The position numbers and the translations under genes were made by a program. A stretch of 64,000 bases of DNA, taken from assembly GCF_011008845.1 (NCBI RefSeq), contig NZ_JAAIWM010000001.1, forward strand, positions 868,001-932,000, written 5' to 3'. Positions 17,818-26,943 of the stretch are shown here, piece after piece. The notes under the pieces are model-generated. The model was not told the DNA's origin and ran no database searches. It worked only from the letters and a program-made list of their open reading frames with translations. The stretch comes from Bacillus mesophilus. Its GTDB lineage: Bacteria > Bacillota > Bacilli > Bacillales > SA4. Every line of letters begins with the position of its first letter. The stretch's first letter is position 1.

Positions 17818-18687
17818 ATGTGGAAAAAGAGGATAAAGGTTTGGACAGTGTCCCTTCTACTCTCGTTACTTGCTTTACCGATCGTTAATGTACTGATTGA
17901 GACATTTGTACTGAACGGAGAAGAGGGTTCTTTTTTTACAAACGTCCAATTTCTTTTTATGGTCTTTGCTGTCTATGCTACACCGGTTATTATTTTAACC
18001 GCAATTCCTGTACAATTATTGGCTGCTTATGTTGCAGGAAAGGCAAAACGTTTTAAGGTGTTACTAAGCTTTCTCATTCATATCATCCCTGCTGTTCAAA
18101 TTGGACTGTTCGGTGGGATTGGCTTCATCTCTTTAACTGTTTTAGTAGCACTTATCTTTTTTACTGTCGATTATTTGATCATGTATAAAGAAACAAGCAT
18201 TAAGTTTAGATACCTTCTATTCGTACCATTTTCCTTACTTCTTCTCTTTAGTGTGCCGGATCTATTGAATAGAACCGAGGACGCGATTGACTACAATCTC
18301 ATAAAAGCTAAAGAGACTCCTAACGTTCATTTAACTGTGAATGAAGAGAAAATAACGATCAAACCAAGTTCCTGCTGGTCTAGTGATGATCGTGAGGGCT
18401 GTGGGAAAGATACAGAGCCATATCTTTTACCCATCGATCCTATCGGTATCGAGGAACTGGCAGTTTCGGGTGATGTGGAAGTTGTTGTGACTGTAGAAGA
18501 TGAAGAAAGCTACACGATGAACGCATACTATTTAGATGGAAACGAAGTTGTTCAGGTTGATGTAACAGGTAATACATTTACGTTGCCATCGCATATTCAT
18601 GAACAAGTAGTAAAAGTAAGCGTCACAACCGACATGCAGCAAATTCTTTCCTTTTCATTTGGAATTAGGAATGGGAATAGAAATTAA
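17818..18687 (+). CDS. Membrane protein with extracytoplasmic C-terminal domain
   Basis: 289 residues. About five membrane helices occupy 1-155, followed by a C-terminal domain of about 130 residues with two cysteines (SSCWSSDDREGCGKD) and beta-rich stretches (VEVVVTVEDEESYTM), probably outside the membrane. The ATG follows CAGGAGGGA, a strong site, and the upstream membrane-protein gene is in the same operon. A terminator at 18703-18734 closes the unit. Function not recognised. Confidence 0.55.
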   Translation: MWKKRIKVWTVSLLLSLLALPIVNVLIETFVLNGEEGSFFTNVQFLFMVFAVYATPVIILTAIPVQLLAAYVAGKAKRFKVLLSFLIHIIPAVQIGLFGGIGFISLTVLVALIFFTVDYLIMYKETSIKFRYLLFVPFSLLLLFSVPDLLNRTEDAIDYNLIKAKETPNVHLTVNEEKITIKPSSCWSSDDREGCGKDTEPYLLPIDPIGIEELAVSGDVEVVVTVEDEESYTMNAYYLDGNEVVQVDVTGNTFTLPSHIHEQVVKVSVTTDMQQILSFSFGIRNGNRN

Positions 18688-18702
18688 ATATCTATACTAC
18701 TT

Positions 18703-18734
18703 GCGGTCCTTCATAACAAAGGACCGCCTTTTTT
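18703..18734 (+). terminator. Rho-independent terminator
   Basis: GCGGTCCTT and AAGGACCGC form a 9-bp stem with a seven-base loop, followed by CTTTTTT on the plus strand; it ends the two-gene operon. Confidence 0.85.
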
Positions 18735-18844
18735 ACCCTTATTAGTCTAAGAATGAACGTATGAAAAAGTTTAACTGGTACTTGCAATCACGACATTCAA
18801 TTATTATAAGCAAATGATTACTAACTTAAGTTTTACATACAATT

Positions 18845-19216
18845 TTATTTAGTTAATAAATTCGCATAGTACTTTCTGTTTACAAATAACAAATAAAGAT
18901 GAAAGAGTATCAATACAATTATCCCAACAATGAGGTTCGGGTCAACAAATAAGTGGAACGCTAAGATATTAACTGTAATAGGTAACAAGATTAAAGTCGC
19001 AAACACAACATAACGATTAGCTATAAGCAAGATTGCTCCAAGTAACTCAACTGACTTTACCATCACCAATAAATATCCATCTCCTAGTAAAGCTATTGCC
19101 TTTGGACTTTCAGGTAAGAAGGTATCAAAGCCGAAGAAAAAGAAAAATCCGTTTATTGCTCCCATTAAAAAAATGATACCTAGTACTACACGACAAATGT
19201 GGAAAAGTGTAAACAT
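18845..19216 (-). CDS. DoxX-like membrane protein
   Basis: 123 residues with four membrane helices; the first block, FHICRVVLGIIFLMGAINGF, and the pattern of short loops fit the DoxX family. The ATG at 19216 follows GGAGGT at six bases, so the longer frame to 19267 is not used. It is divergent from an Rrf2-type regulator gene, which suggests control by that regulator. DoxX proteins are implicated in redox or quinone-linked stress responses; the actual role is unknown. Two unrelated-copy DoxX genes occur at 45.3-46.6 kb. Confidence 0.75.
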   Translation of the reverse strand: MFTLFHICRVVLGIIFLMGAINGFFFFFGFDTFLPESPKAIALLGDGYLLVMVKSVELLGAILLIANRYVVFATLILLPITVNILAFHLFVDPNLIVGIIVLILFHLYLLFVNRKYYANLLTK

Positions 19217-19357
19217 ATCAGTACCTCCAGTTTTAATTAAGATAACTACTATCTTAATTGTATTCATTTACCATAAAATGTCAATGATAATTTAGATAAC
19301 AATTGTCGTATTTAAATAACGCTGATAAAATAGATAAAAGGAATTTGGGAGGATATT
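19217..19357. promoter_or_regulatory. Divergent doxX/rrf2 control region
   Basis: Contains AAGATA...TATCTT half-sites (about 19238-19256) and ACAATTGT in a TTTAGATAACAATTGTCG stretch (about 19293-19308). Either could be an Rrf2-type operator, but neither is conclusively matched to a consensus. Confidence 0.4.
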
Positions 19358-19843
19358 ATGAAAAGTTCGCTAAGTGTTGAATATGCAATCCATAGTGTGA
19401 TAAATCTTGCTCTATTTCCATCAGACATTAATGTTTCTGTAAAAAAATTGGCGCGCTTCATGGGAGTAACACCAACTTATCTGGCGAAGGTGTTTACGCT
19501 TCTGACAAAGTCAGGAATTGTCCGATCAAGTATTGGTACTAAGGGAGGGGTAAAACTTGCAAAAGCACCTGAGGATATTAGCTTCTATGATGTATTTATT
19601 GCCATAAATGGCGGAGGTGATATGTTTCAATGTTCTAATGTAAGAGCATTTATGATAGGTTACGAACCAATGCCCGGTATATGTGATGTCCATCGCACAA
19701 TGCTTGATGCGGAAGAGGCTATGTTTGCTCATTTAAAAAATGTGAAAATTATTGATATGGTAAATGCGGTATATGAGAAAATGGAGCTAGGAGAAATTGA
19801 AGAACGTATAGAGACCCTTCGTGAGCATATGAAAAATAATTAG
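19358..19843 (+). CDS. Rrf2 family transcriptional regulator
   Basis: 161 residues with the N-terminal winged helix of Rrf2 proteins (SLSVEYAIHSVINLAL, KKLARFMGVTPTYLAKVFTLLT, TKGGVKLAKAPEDISFYDV). In place of the three-cysteine iron-sulfur cluster set it has only C92 and C109, so it may sense thiol or reactive species rather than bind a cluster. The divergent doxX gene is its likely target. GGGAGG precedes the ATG. Confidence 0.82.
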   Translation: MKSSLSVEYAIHSVINLALFPSDINVSVKKLARFMGVTPTYLAKVFTLLTKSGIVRSSIGTKGGVKLAKAPEDISFYDVFIAINGGGDMFQCSNVRAFMIGYEPMPGICDVHRTMLDAEEAMFAHLKNVKIIDMVNAVYEKMELGEIEERIETLREHMKNN

Positions 19844-19921
19844 TTATTATAAGTATTTCCTTCAAATCTAAGTCATCCCATAATAAATCGGCTAAGCAAT
19901 CCCGCAATCTTGATACACAAT

Positions 19922-19966
19922 AAAAAAAGGCGTGTTAAAACTATTCCCAGTTCACACGCCTTTTTT
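19922..19966. terminator. Bidirectional terminator between Rrf2 gene and tad locus
   Basis: AAAAAAAGGCGTGT and ACACGCCTTTTTT form a strong stem with an 18-base loop. It lies downstream of both the plus-strand regulator and the minus-strand pilus genes. Confidence 0.8.
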
Positions 19967-19979
19967 ACTAACAAAAGAA

Positions 19980-20903
19980 TTACTGTTGAAATGTTTCAAT
20001 AAATTGAAGTATAGCTGGTCCCAATAATACGATAAAGATACTAGGGAAAATGAATAGAACAAGTGGAAACAGCATCTTAATGGGAGCTTTCATAGCCTCT
20101 TCTTCAGCCCTCGATTTTCGTTGATCACGTACCTCAGCAGATTGAATTCGTAATACTTGTACCATCCCAATGCCTAGCTTTTCAGCTTGGATGATACTGC
20201 TGATTAATACTTTAATTTCATCTACATCTAAACGATCTTTTACGCCAGAGAGCGCTTCTCTTCTCGTTTTACCAAGACGAATTTCCTCTAGACAACGGTG
20301 AAACTCGTCAGCCAGAACCCCTTCCTTTTTTGAAACGAGCTTACTTAAAGCAGAGTCAAATCCAAGGCCCGCTTCTAAACTAACCGTTAGCAAATCTAGA
20401 ACATCTGGTAATTCTCGGACCGCCTGTTTAAATCGCTGTTTCATCTTCTGTTTCAAATAAAAATGCGGAACATAGGAGGCTACAGCGAACGATAGTAAGA
20501 GTAAAAGAATGATGCCACCTGTATGAAAGTTCAACAACATTCCATATCCCGTAAACAAAACCGGAAACAGAATAAAAAGAGAGATTTGTAATAATCTAAA
20601 CTCTATTGGGGTCATTCCAAAAGGATTACCCGCTTGCAATAACTTCCTTTCAATCTTTGCTTCCTTTTCACCTGGAACCTTTTGTTTAAAGCTTCGCTTA
20701 AACTCTTTCAAAAAATGTTGAAAGATTCTTTTTATGATACCTACACGTTCCTCAGTCTGCTTTTGTTCTTCAACTTCCTGTAAGTCAGGTCGATCAGAAA
20801 AGATGGCTAGTCTCCGTTTCACTACATCTCTTCGCTCTTTTTGAAAAATAAAAATAAAATAAATAAAGAAGGTAATGGTTAAGAAAAAGGTGAAAAATAC
20901 CAT
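19980..20903 (-). CDS. tadC: Tad pilus inner-membrane platform protein TadC
   Basis: 307 residues of the T2SS GspF/TadC type, with three membrane regions (about 2-20, 110-160 and 275-300) and the conserved block LPDVLDLLTVSLEAGLGFD that marks the TadC half. It partners TadB to form the platform that couples the TadA motor to pilin addition. The start is two bases after the tadB stop, and it is the last gene of the locus before a terminator. Confidence 0.9.
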   Translation of the reverse strand: MVFFTFFLTITFFIYFIFIFQKERRDVVKRRLAIFSDRPDLQEVEEQKQTEERVGIIKRIFQHFLKEFKRSFKQKVPGEKEAKIERKLLQAGNPFGMTPIEFRLLQISLFILFPVLFTGYGMLLNFHTGGIILLLLLSFAVASYVPHFYLKQKMKQRFKQAVRELPDVLDLLTVSLEAGLGFDSALSKLVSKKEGVLADEFHRCLEEIRLGKTRREALSGVKDRLDVDEIKVLISSIIQAEKLGIGMVQVLRIQSAEVRDQRKSRAEEEAMKAPIKMLFPLVLFIFPSIFIVLLGPAILQFIETFQQ

Positions 20904-20905
20904 GA

Positions 20906-21877
20906 TTACACCTCAATCGTCGTTAATTTTCGTATAAATACAAATCCTATTGCACTTGAAATCACACCTGCTGAGAGCATGATGATTCCAATTACATTTG
21001 TAAAAAGTGTGCCAATATAATCTGGCTCAATCAAGTAGAGTACACATCCTAATATAACCGGTAATAACCCAATTACAATTCCTGAGAGTCGACCTTGTGC
21101 TGTTAGAGTAACAATTTGTCGTTGAATCTTCGTGCGGTCCCTAATTGTTTCAACAATCTTGTCTAAAACAGTTGCTAGGTTTCCACCTACTTGTCGTTGA
21201 ATCAATATGGCTTGAATCATTAGATCTAAATCATCTGATGGCATTCGATCCTTTAATCCTTGTAATGACTCTTCAATGTTGCTGCCATACTGCATTTCAC
21301 GGAGTACCGTTTCCATTTCTTCCTTGATCGGACTGTTCGCTTCTTCCACCACTGTTTTTAATGCCTGTGGAAAACTGAAGCCAGCTCGTAGTGAACCAAT
21401 GATGGTGGTAATCATATCTGGCAAGCTTTCGTTGAAAGCACGTAACCGTTCCTTTTGCTTCTTATTTAAATACCATTTTGGTAAAACGAACCCAGTAATC
21501 CCACCTAGAAGGGCAAAAAAGACATTTCCAAAAATCAGAAAGGATAGTCCTGCAAGAAATGCAGTTAGAATCCATTGAAATAAAACATATTCCTCTGGTT
21601 TTAATTCTAAACCTGCTCGACTAATTAACACTTCTAATCGGTTGTTCTTGTCCTTCGTAAGTACCTGGGTTCGAATCTTTTGTTTGGTAATTTGCATTTG
21701 AACAATCAGGTTAAACTTATTGCGGTCTAACATCTTCTTTTCTTGTACAGATAAATAGTGTTTCATTCGTTTATCTAATCTACTATTTGATAAGAAAATC
21801 AATTGAAGAATGGCGGTAAATAATAGGAAGGAAGAAAATAGTATTAGGGCAAGAAGCATCCATTTCATCAATTCCAC
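20906..21877 (-). CDS. tadB: Tad pilus inner-membrane platform protein TadB
   Basis: 323 residues with the GspF domain (LPDMITTIIGSLRAGFSFPQALKTV near 146-170) and C-terminal membrane helices. It overlaps the tadA stop by ten bases, so translation is coupled. TadB and TadC together act as the platform of the Flp/Tad secretion system. The order tadA-tadB-tadC is the standard one. Confidence 0.9.
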   Translation of the reverse strand: MELMKWMLLALILFSSFLLFTAILQLIFLSNSRLDKRMKHYLSVQEKKMLDRNKFNLIVQMQITKQKIRTQVLTKDKNNRLEVLISRAGLELKPEEYVLFQWILTAFLAGLSFLIFGNVFFALLGGITGFVLPKWYLNKKQKERLRAFNESLPDMITTIIGSLRAGFSFPQALKTVVEEANSPIKEEMETVLREMQYGSNIEESLQGLKDRMPSDDLDLMIQAILIQRQVGGNLATVLDKIVETIRDRTKIQRQIVTLTAQGRLSGIVIGLLPVILGCVLYLIEPDYIGTLFTNVIGIIMLSAGVISSAIGFVFIRKLTTIEV

Positions 21878-23307
21878 TCCTCATTTTCAATAAATACACT
21901 AGCTGGGATATGAATACCAGATGTTTCAAGGAGTTCATAAAATTTAGGACGGACTCCAGTTGGAATCAGTTTTCCAATGATTTTCCCTTCCTGATTCACA
22001 CCATCCTGTCGATACGTAAAAATATCCTGAAGGACAATTACATCTCCTTCTAAACCTTGTACTTCTGTGATATTAACAATCCTTCTAGTCCCGTCTTTTA
22101 ATCGTGATTGCTGGATGATCACATCCACCGCACCTGCTATTTGTTCTCGAATTGCGCGGACCGGTAAATCAACACCTGCAAGTAAGACCATTGTTTCAAG
22201 TCTCGCAATCATGTCTCTTGGACTGTTAGAGTGACCGGTTGCAAGTGAGCCATCATGTCCAGTGTTCATAGCTTGAAGCATATCCAGCGCTTCCCCTCCA
22301 CGAACCTCACCAATAACAATCCGGTCTGGTCGCATACGAAGTGAATTTCGAACAAGGTCACGAATTAGAATGGCGCCTTTTCCTTCGATATTAGGTGGTC
22401 GTGATTCTAGCGAAATGACATGATCCTGACCAAGCTGTAATTCAGCCGCATCTTCAATGGTTACAATCCGTTGATCATGCGGAATAAAGTTTGACAGTAC
22501 GTTTAATGTGGTTGTTTTACCTGAACCTGTCCCACCACTTACAAAAATATTTAAGTTAGCTTTTACACAAGCCTCTAAGAAAATGGCCATTTCTCTTGTC
22601 ACGGTACCAAACCGAATTAAATCTTCTATGGTAAAAGGATCCTTAGCGAACTTACGAATCGTAATCGTGGGTCCGTTTAAAGCCAGTGGCGGAATAATGG
22701 CATTCACACGAGAGCCATCAGGTAATCTTGCATCTACCATCGGACTGCTCTCATCAATTCTACGACCAATCGGAGAAACAATCTTTTCAATGACATTCAT
22801 TACATGCTCATTGTCACGGAAGACAACGCCTGTTAACTCTAACTTACCTTTTCGTTCCACATATACATGGTTAGGACCATTGACCATAACCTCTGTTACA
22901 TCTTCGTCCATTAGCAATGGATTGATTGGACCAAAGCCTGTTAAATCATTGATCAGTTCATCTACTACTTTCTTGCGATCAATTTTCCCTCGAAACGACT
23001 CATCTTCCTTCATAATCTCAATTGCCATCGCATCGAGCTTTGGAATAATTTCGTCTACGTTGTCATCTTTCATTTCAGACAAGATTTGTTTATGAAGTAT
23101 GCTTTTTAATTCTTGGTGCTTATTAACGGGTTGTTGTTTTGGTTTTTGAGGATTAGTGCTCACCTGTTCTGTTCGTCTAGATTCACGTAGTGATGAAATG
23201 ATATCCTTTTTAGGGGCTATAGTCCCTTCACTCTCAACAATGACGTCTTCACCGGAAGAGTCCACTAGATGTTTATTCTTTTCTTCAAGCTTTTTTAATA
23301 GACTCAT
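21868..23307 (-). CDS. tadA: Tad pilus assembly ATPase TadA/CpaF
   Basis: 479 residues. The secretion-ATPase domain has Walker A GGTGSGKTT (258-266), an Asp box (TIEDAAELQL near 283) and Walker B/His-box blocks PDRIVIGEVRGGEALDML (327-344) and GHDGSLATGHS (350-360). This is the CpaF/TadA family that powers pilin polymerisation. The N-terminal 60 residues form a variable linker. It overlaps tadZ by four bases, and all catalytic motifs are intact. Confidence 0.93.
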   Translation of the reverse strand: MSLLKKLEEKNKHLVDSSGEDVIVESEGTIAPKKDIISSLRESRRTEQVSTNPQKPKQQPVNKHQELKSILHKQILSEMKDDNVDEIIPKLDAMAIEIMKEDESFRGKIDRKKVVDELINDLTGFGPINPLLMDEDVTEVMVNGPNHVYVERKGKLELTGVVFRDNEHVMNVIEKIVSPIGRRIDESSPMVDARLPDGSRVNAIIPPLALNGPTITIRKFAKDPFTIEDLIRFGTVTREMAIFLEACVKANLNIFVSGGTGSGKTTTLNVLSNFIPHDQRIVTIEDAAELQLGQDHVISLESRPPNIEGKGAILIRDLVRNSLRMRPDRIVIGEVRGGEALDMLQAMNTGHDGSLATGHSNSPRDMIARLETMVLLAGVDLPVRAIREQIAGAVDVIIQQSRLKDGTRRIVNITEVQGLEGDVIVLQDIFTYRQDGVNQEGKIIGKLIPTGVRPKFYELLETSGIHIPASVFIENEEWN

Positions 23308-24134
23308 TCAGTCTCCTCCTTCAGACGATTTTTAGTAAACATTCTTGAAATAAAGGATGGTGCTTTCTTTTTAATCATCGTAATTTCACGGCGAGATGAG
23401 ATTTGCTCTGCCATTTTAAAGACCGATTTTGCGAGCTCGGTTTTTCCTTGATTCATGACAAAGGGAATACCGATGTTTAAGGACTGAGAAGAGATTTGAA
23501 AATCATTTGGAATAAAGATCGGCTCCTCTTCTCCAAGTATGTCTGGGACATCGGCTGCTTGAATGACACTCTCCATAGTGGCTCGATTCACAACTAAACG
23601 AACTTTGTCTCGTAATTCAAGCTTTTCTAATGTTTCTAACATAGCCTTTGTATTTTTTAGAGTTGCCATTTCTAGATTACTAACAAGTAAGATTTGGTCT
23701 GCCTTTTCTAATAATAGAAGGGTCTTTTCGTTTAGCCCCACTCCTGTGTCGGCAATCGTATATTCATTTTGAGTGAGCATAAGAGGGATAATCTTTTCTA
23801 GTGTTTCCTCTGTAATTAAATCAGCATATTCTGGTTGATCAGGGGCTGACAGAACCTTTACTCCACTCTCGTGATGACTAAGGTAACTCGCGAGCGTATA
23901 CTCGTCTAATCTAGTAATCTCTTGTATGACATCCTTGATCGTAAACGTAGATTGTAAATCCATCGCAAGACTTACATCTCCAAATTGAAAATCACCATCT
24001 AGAATACTGATTCGGATATTCTTTTTACAAAGAGCAACAGCTAGATTAACAGTCAAAAGCGTTCTACCTACTCCACCCTTTGCACTGCAGACTGCTATAA
24101 ACTCACCACGTTTTTGGTTTTTTTCTTCACTCAT
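23304..24134 (-). CDS. tadZ: Tad pilus polarity/assembly ATPase TadZ/CpaE-like
   Basis: 276 residues of the MinD/ParA-like CpaE/TadZ type. The deviant Walker A reads SAKGGVGRTLL, so the second Lys of KGGxxK is an Arg (R24 of this start). An ADTGVGL block and the usual DGDFQFGDVSLAMDL sensor follow. TadZ-type proteins often have atypical nucleotide sites and act by positioning the pilus machinery. The ATG at 24134 is preferred because GGGGGTG lies before it; a GTG five codons earlier overlaps that site. Confidence 0.85.
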   Translation of the reverse strand: MSEEKNQKRGEFIAVCSAKGGVGRTLLTVNLAVALCKKNIRISILDGDFQFGDVSLAMDLQSTFTIKDVIQEITRLDEYTLASYLSHHESGVKVLSAPDQPEYADLITEETLEKIIPLMLTQNEYTIADTGVGLNEKTLLLLEKADQILLVSNLEMATLKNTKAMLETLEKLELRDKVRLVVNRATMESVIQAADVPDILGEEEPIFIPNDFQISSQSLNIGIPFVMNQGKTELAKSVFKMAEQISSRREITMIKKKAPSFISRMFTKNRLKEETE

Positions 24135-24173
24135 CTGTTTCACCCCCACTTTCTATATCAACCAAATTCACGC

Positions 24174-24842
24174 TTATTTTGTGGCAACTTTACTATTTAA
24201 TGTGAACTGAATATTCCCTCGTTCTGATGCATTGATGACGGTCACTGCATCCTGAGGCTTCAAATCTAGCGTAACCGACGTATATTCAACATACTCTTCA
24301 CTTTCATCACTTTTAGGAATCATCTTTGTTCCAACCGCAAGGACTCTTACATTTGTTAAAATTTGTTCCGATTTAATCACATTAGGATTTGTACTAATGA
24401 TTTCACTAAATACGACATCCACATAATCCTCTGGCTCAATCAATGTTGATACAGATTGGACAAAGTCAACACCGATTGATACAGCGCGGTGACCATCACT
24501 TACTTTCCGAGAAACGAATACATTCTCCTCTAGTGATGATTGAACACGGTGCTCTAGAATAGCTTCACCAACCTCGATCGGTGAGGTTACATACAAACCT
24601 TCTAGCTCTGATAGATTTCTAATTGCTTGAGGGTGTACTCCTTGTTCGGGTACTGACCTTACCTCTAGCATACTTGCCTGTACCATAGTGTTTGCAGGAA
24701 TTCTTTCTTTTGCTACGACAATCTCTACCATACTTTCACTAATTGCAATTTCCGAGTCGAATTGTTTCATATAATTAAAGAATAGAAAGGTTGTCATTAA
24801 CCCCATTACGATCGCTAATATAAGGATAAATTTTGATTTCAT
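24174..24842 (-). CDS. cpaB: Flp pilus assembly protein CpaB/RcpC
   Basis: 222 residues: an N-terminal membrane segment (4-22) followed by an SAF domain (EIVVAKERIPANTMVQASML near 45-64) and a CpaB/RcpC C-terminal domain (DGHRAVSIGVDFVQSVSTLI). This protein links the pilus to the cell envelope in Gram-negative bacteria; in Gram-positive Tad loci it is thought to act around the assembly site. It lies 24 bases before tadZ. Confidence 0.88.
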   Translation of the reverse strand: MKSKFILILAIVMGLMTTFLFFNYMKQFDSEIAISESMVEIVVAKERIPANTMVQASMLEVRSVPEQGVHPQAIRNLSELEGLYVTSPIEVGEAILEHRVQSSLEENVFVSRKVSDGHRAVSIGVDFVQSVSTLIEPEDYVDVVFSEIISTNPNVIKSEQILTNVRVLAVGTKMIPKSDESEEYVEYTSVTLDLKPQDAVTVINASERGNIQFTLNSKVATK

Positions 24843-24850
24843 CTGTTCAC

Positions 24851-25768
24851 CTACTCAGTTAGTCTTATGCTAAATGCCCCTCTATTGGCAGCATTTGGGT
24901 CAATTTTTCCAGGCCCAGTTGTTTTAATAAACATTCCATGTACAGACGTATCATTACCTGAAGCTGGTTTTGTTAGATAAAAGTAAGCAAAGCCTCGTAT
25001 TTTCACCTCTTGAATTTGATTGGATTGAATAGAGGTAGGTTGATAGACTGGGATCAAAATGACCCTCGAACATTTCTTATCTATCGCTTCTTCAAATGTA
25101 TAAGGACAATTATCAATTCTTGCTTTTATAGCCGACCTTGTTTTCCCTGCCACATTCCCTGTTTGCGTTTCAATGATGTCGCCCACTTTTATTTCTTGAT
25201 CGTACCCATTCATAAAGTTGTCATAATAGGTATCCGCACCAGGTCCACCTAAGGCTAAAATTCCAAACCAACCGGTATCATTGCCATGCGCATCAGTTTT
25301 AAGCTCGTACTCTTTAAAAAACTCGAGCTGAAATCGCTCATCAATGCCAATCGGAACCGCCCCTTGTGCTTCTCCCATCGCACCGATTTCGGCTGCTGCT
25401 GATGCATGAACTGCACTTGATTCCATTCCAAATAATGTAGAGAAAGATAGCGGCATCTCTTTGTGTAGTTCAACCCTAACTAGCCGATTACTTTCAATTG
25501 AAAGGTTTTGTAAACTGGCCTCTTCGTTATGAAACTGCAATACATCATGTACAACATGAGTGACCGTTTCCTCATCTTCTAATAGCTTTTGTGCGCCTGA
25601 TAAGACCGAGGCATTCGCCGTTTTTTGAAGATGAGTTTTGGTGACAAACAATTTACCACCATCTATCACTAAACCCGTCATCGTCAATAAGACAAGAAGG
25701 GCAATCGTTACAAGTACAATCGCATTACCATTCTCTGAATCTCTAAGTTTCTTTAGTTTATTTTTCAT
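24851..25768 (-). CDS. tadG: Tad pilus pseudopilin-like protein TadG
   Basis: 305 residues with an N-terminal pilin-like hydrophobic segment (NGNAIVLVTIALLVLLTMTG) and the TadG-like (Tad_G N-terminal) domain, then a long extracytoplasmic region with cysteines (DNCPYTF, KKCSRVILIPVY). It belongs with TadE as minor pilins or assembly factors. The gap to cpaB is eight bases. It is shorter than the Gram-negative vWA-containing TadG, which is usual in Firmicutes. Confidence 0.85.
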   Translation of the reverse strand: MKNKLKKLRDSENGNAIVLVTIALLVLLTMTGLVIDGGKLFVTKTHLQKTANASVLSGAQKLLEDEETVTHVVHDVLQFHNEEASLQNLSIESNRLVRVELHKEMPLSFSTLFGMESSAVHASAAAEIGAMGEAQGAVPIGIDERFQLEFFKEYELKTDAHGNDTGWFGILALGGPGADTYYDNFMNGYDQEIKVGDIIETQTGNVAGKTRSAIKARIDNCPYTFEEAIDKKCSRVILIPVYQPTSIQSNQIQEVKIRGFAYFYLTKPASGNDTSVHGMFIKTTGPGKIDPNAANRGAFSIRLTE

Positions 25769-25779
25769 CTCTCATACCC

Positions 25780-26166
25780 TCATTCCACCCGAATCGTCGA
25801 ATCTGCTTGAAGCTGGAACGGGTTGGGGATCACTTCAGATAAGAGTGGTGTGATGAGTTCGATTGGATACTGCAAGGTAACCGATACATATTCACCTGAG
25901 CTTCGATTTTGATCGTTCGGTGATATGGCTACTTGCAAATTAGCGGCGTCCCCGATTTGTATATAACCTTTAGCAAACTGAGTAATCTCTTGATCTGTTT
26001 TACCTAACCCTGCTAATCTGACGGTCTCTTGTGTAGCAAGATGAAGGTGAGAATAGGAGTATAATACTCTTCCAAAATCAATGATTCCTACTAGTAAAAG
26101 TAGTAAAACAGGTAATAACAGTGCCATTTCTACTAATGATTGCCCTCGTTGATCTTTGAACATCAT
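25780..26166 (-). CDS. tadE: Tad pilus minor pilin TadE
   Basis: 128 residues. The N-terminus carries the TadE-like prepilin segment QRGQSLVEMALLLPVLLLLLVG, with the E typical of position +5 after the cleavage glycine. It overlaps tadV by four bases and precedes tadG. It is likely processed by TadV and functions as a minor pseudopilin. Confidence 0.88.
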   Translation of the reverse strand: MMFKDQRGQSLVEMALLLPVLLLLLVGIIDFGRVLYSYSHLHLATQETVRLAGLGKTDQEITQFAKGYIQIGDAANLQVAISPNDQNRSSGEYVSVTLQYPIELITPLLSEVIPNPFQLQADSTIRVE

Positions 26167-26690
26167 AAGATCCAGCCTTTATAAAAGAGACTCACTAACG
26201 CTCCACCCGTAATCGCTACACCATAAGGATAAGTCGTTTTCAATCCTTCTTTATCAAGAAATAACGGCAATCTGACACCAGACCTAAAACAAGACATCGA
26301 ATAAAAGATAGATTTGATTCGTTGTAAAGCTCCTTTTCTAAACATCAACACAAGCAATGCGATGACTCCACCTAAAAGGGCCATATAAATAGAAGTGAGG
26401 ATGACAAAATTCATCCCTTTCATTGCCCCAATCACCGCTAACAACTTTACATCTCCAGCTCCCATTCCACCTAGAAAGTAAGGTATGAGGAGGATAGAAA
26501 AGCCTACGACAAAACCTAGTAACGAAAACCCTAAACCGGAAAGTCCATCTAAACTAAAATGTAGAATAAATGTTAGAAGCAGCGATGGGAAGATCACTTT
26601 GTTATAGATCTTTCTAGATTTAAGATCTGTCACTAAACAAATGAGTAAAACAATTAGGAGGAGGATATTCATAACCACGATTGATCCCAC
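26163..26690 (-). CDS. tadV: Prepilin peptidase TadV (A24 family)
   Basis: 175 residues, six membrane helices. Active-site aspartates are D22 (in TDLKSRKIYN) and D80 in GxGD (GGMGAGDVKLL), the pair that defines aspartic A24 peptidases. It lacks the extra cytoplasmic methylase domain of full-length PilD, as do most TadV proteins. It should cleave the Flp pilins encoded upstream. A GTG at 26690 or one four codons later could be the start. Confidence 0.88.
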   Translation of the reverse strand: MGSIVVMNILLLIVLLICLVTDLKSRKIYNKVIFPSLLLTFILHFSLDGLSGLGFSLLGFVVGFSILLIPYFLGGMGAGDVKLLAVIGAMKGMNFVILTSIYMALLGGVIALLVLMFRKGALQRIKSIFYSMSCFRSGVRLPLFLDKEGLKTTYPYGVAITGGALVSLFYKGWIL

Positions 26691-26724
26691 CTTTCACCTG
26701 AAAGATTTTTCAGTAATTCCTTAC

Positions 26725-26760
26725 AAAAAACGCCCCACGTTATAAAAACCTATGGGGCGG
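26725..26760 (-). terminator. Terminator between flp pilins and tad machinery
   Basis: On the minus strand CGCCCCA and TGGGGCG pair around a 15-base loop, followed by a T-run. It lies after the flp genes and before tadV, so pilins are expected to be made in excess of machinery, with downstream genes depending on read-through or a further promoter. Confidence 0.7.
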
Positions 26761-26773
26761 TGTAAAATATTAA

Positions 26774-26845
26774 GGGACAGGGGGACAGGTACATTGTCCC
26801 TACCAGCCTAAGGCTGCTGGGACACGGTACCTGTCCCCTTGTCCC
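26774..26845. repeat. 72-nt long hairpin of the GGGACA palindrome family
   Basis: Two 27-base arms (26774-26800 and 26819-26845) are complementary at 24 of 27 positions and enclose an inner stem CAGCC/GGCTG. Each arm is itself a near-palindrome with core ACAGGTAC. It sits 3' of the first flp gene and shares its core with elements at 27210, 27503, 44444 and 45808. Confidence 0.75.
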
Positions 26846-26943
26846 ACAGAAGTAAGTATAAAAATATTTGGTATGATTTCAATTTCTTTAAGACTTACGA
26901 TCCCTGAAGGTAATGGTTATTTCACTATCGTGAAAAAACCTAA

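Noticed and set aside
22508..23095. 195-residue plus-strand frame opposite tadA
   Set aside because: It is the mirror of a conserved ATPase gene; composition is low-complexity Ser/Thr/Leu and no ribosome site precedes it.
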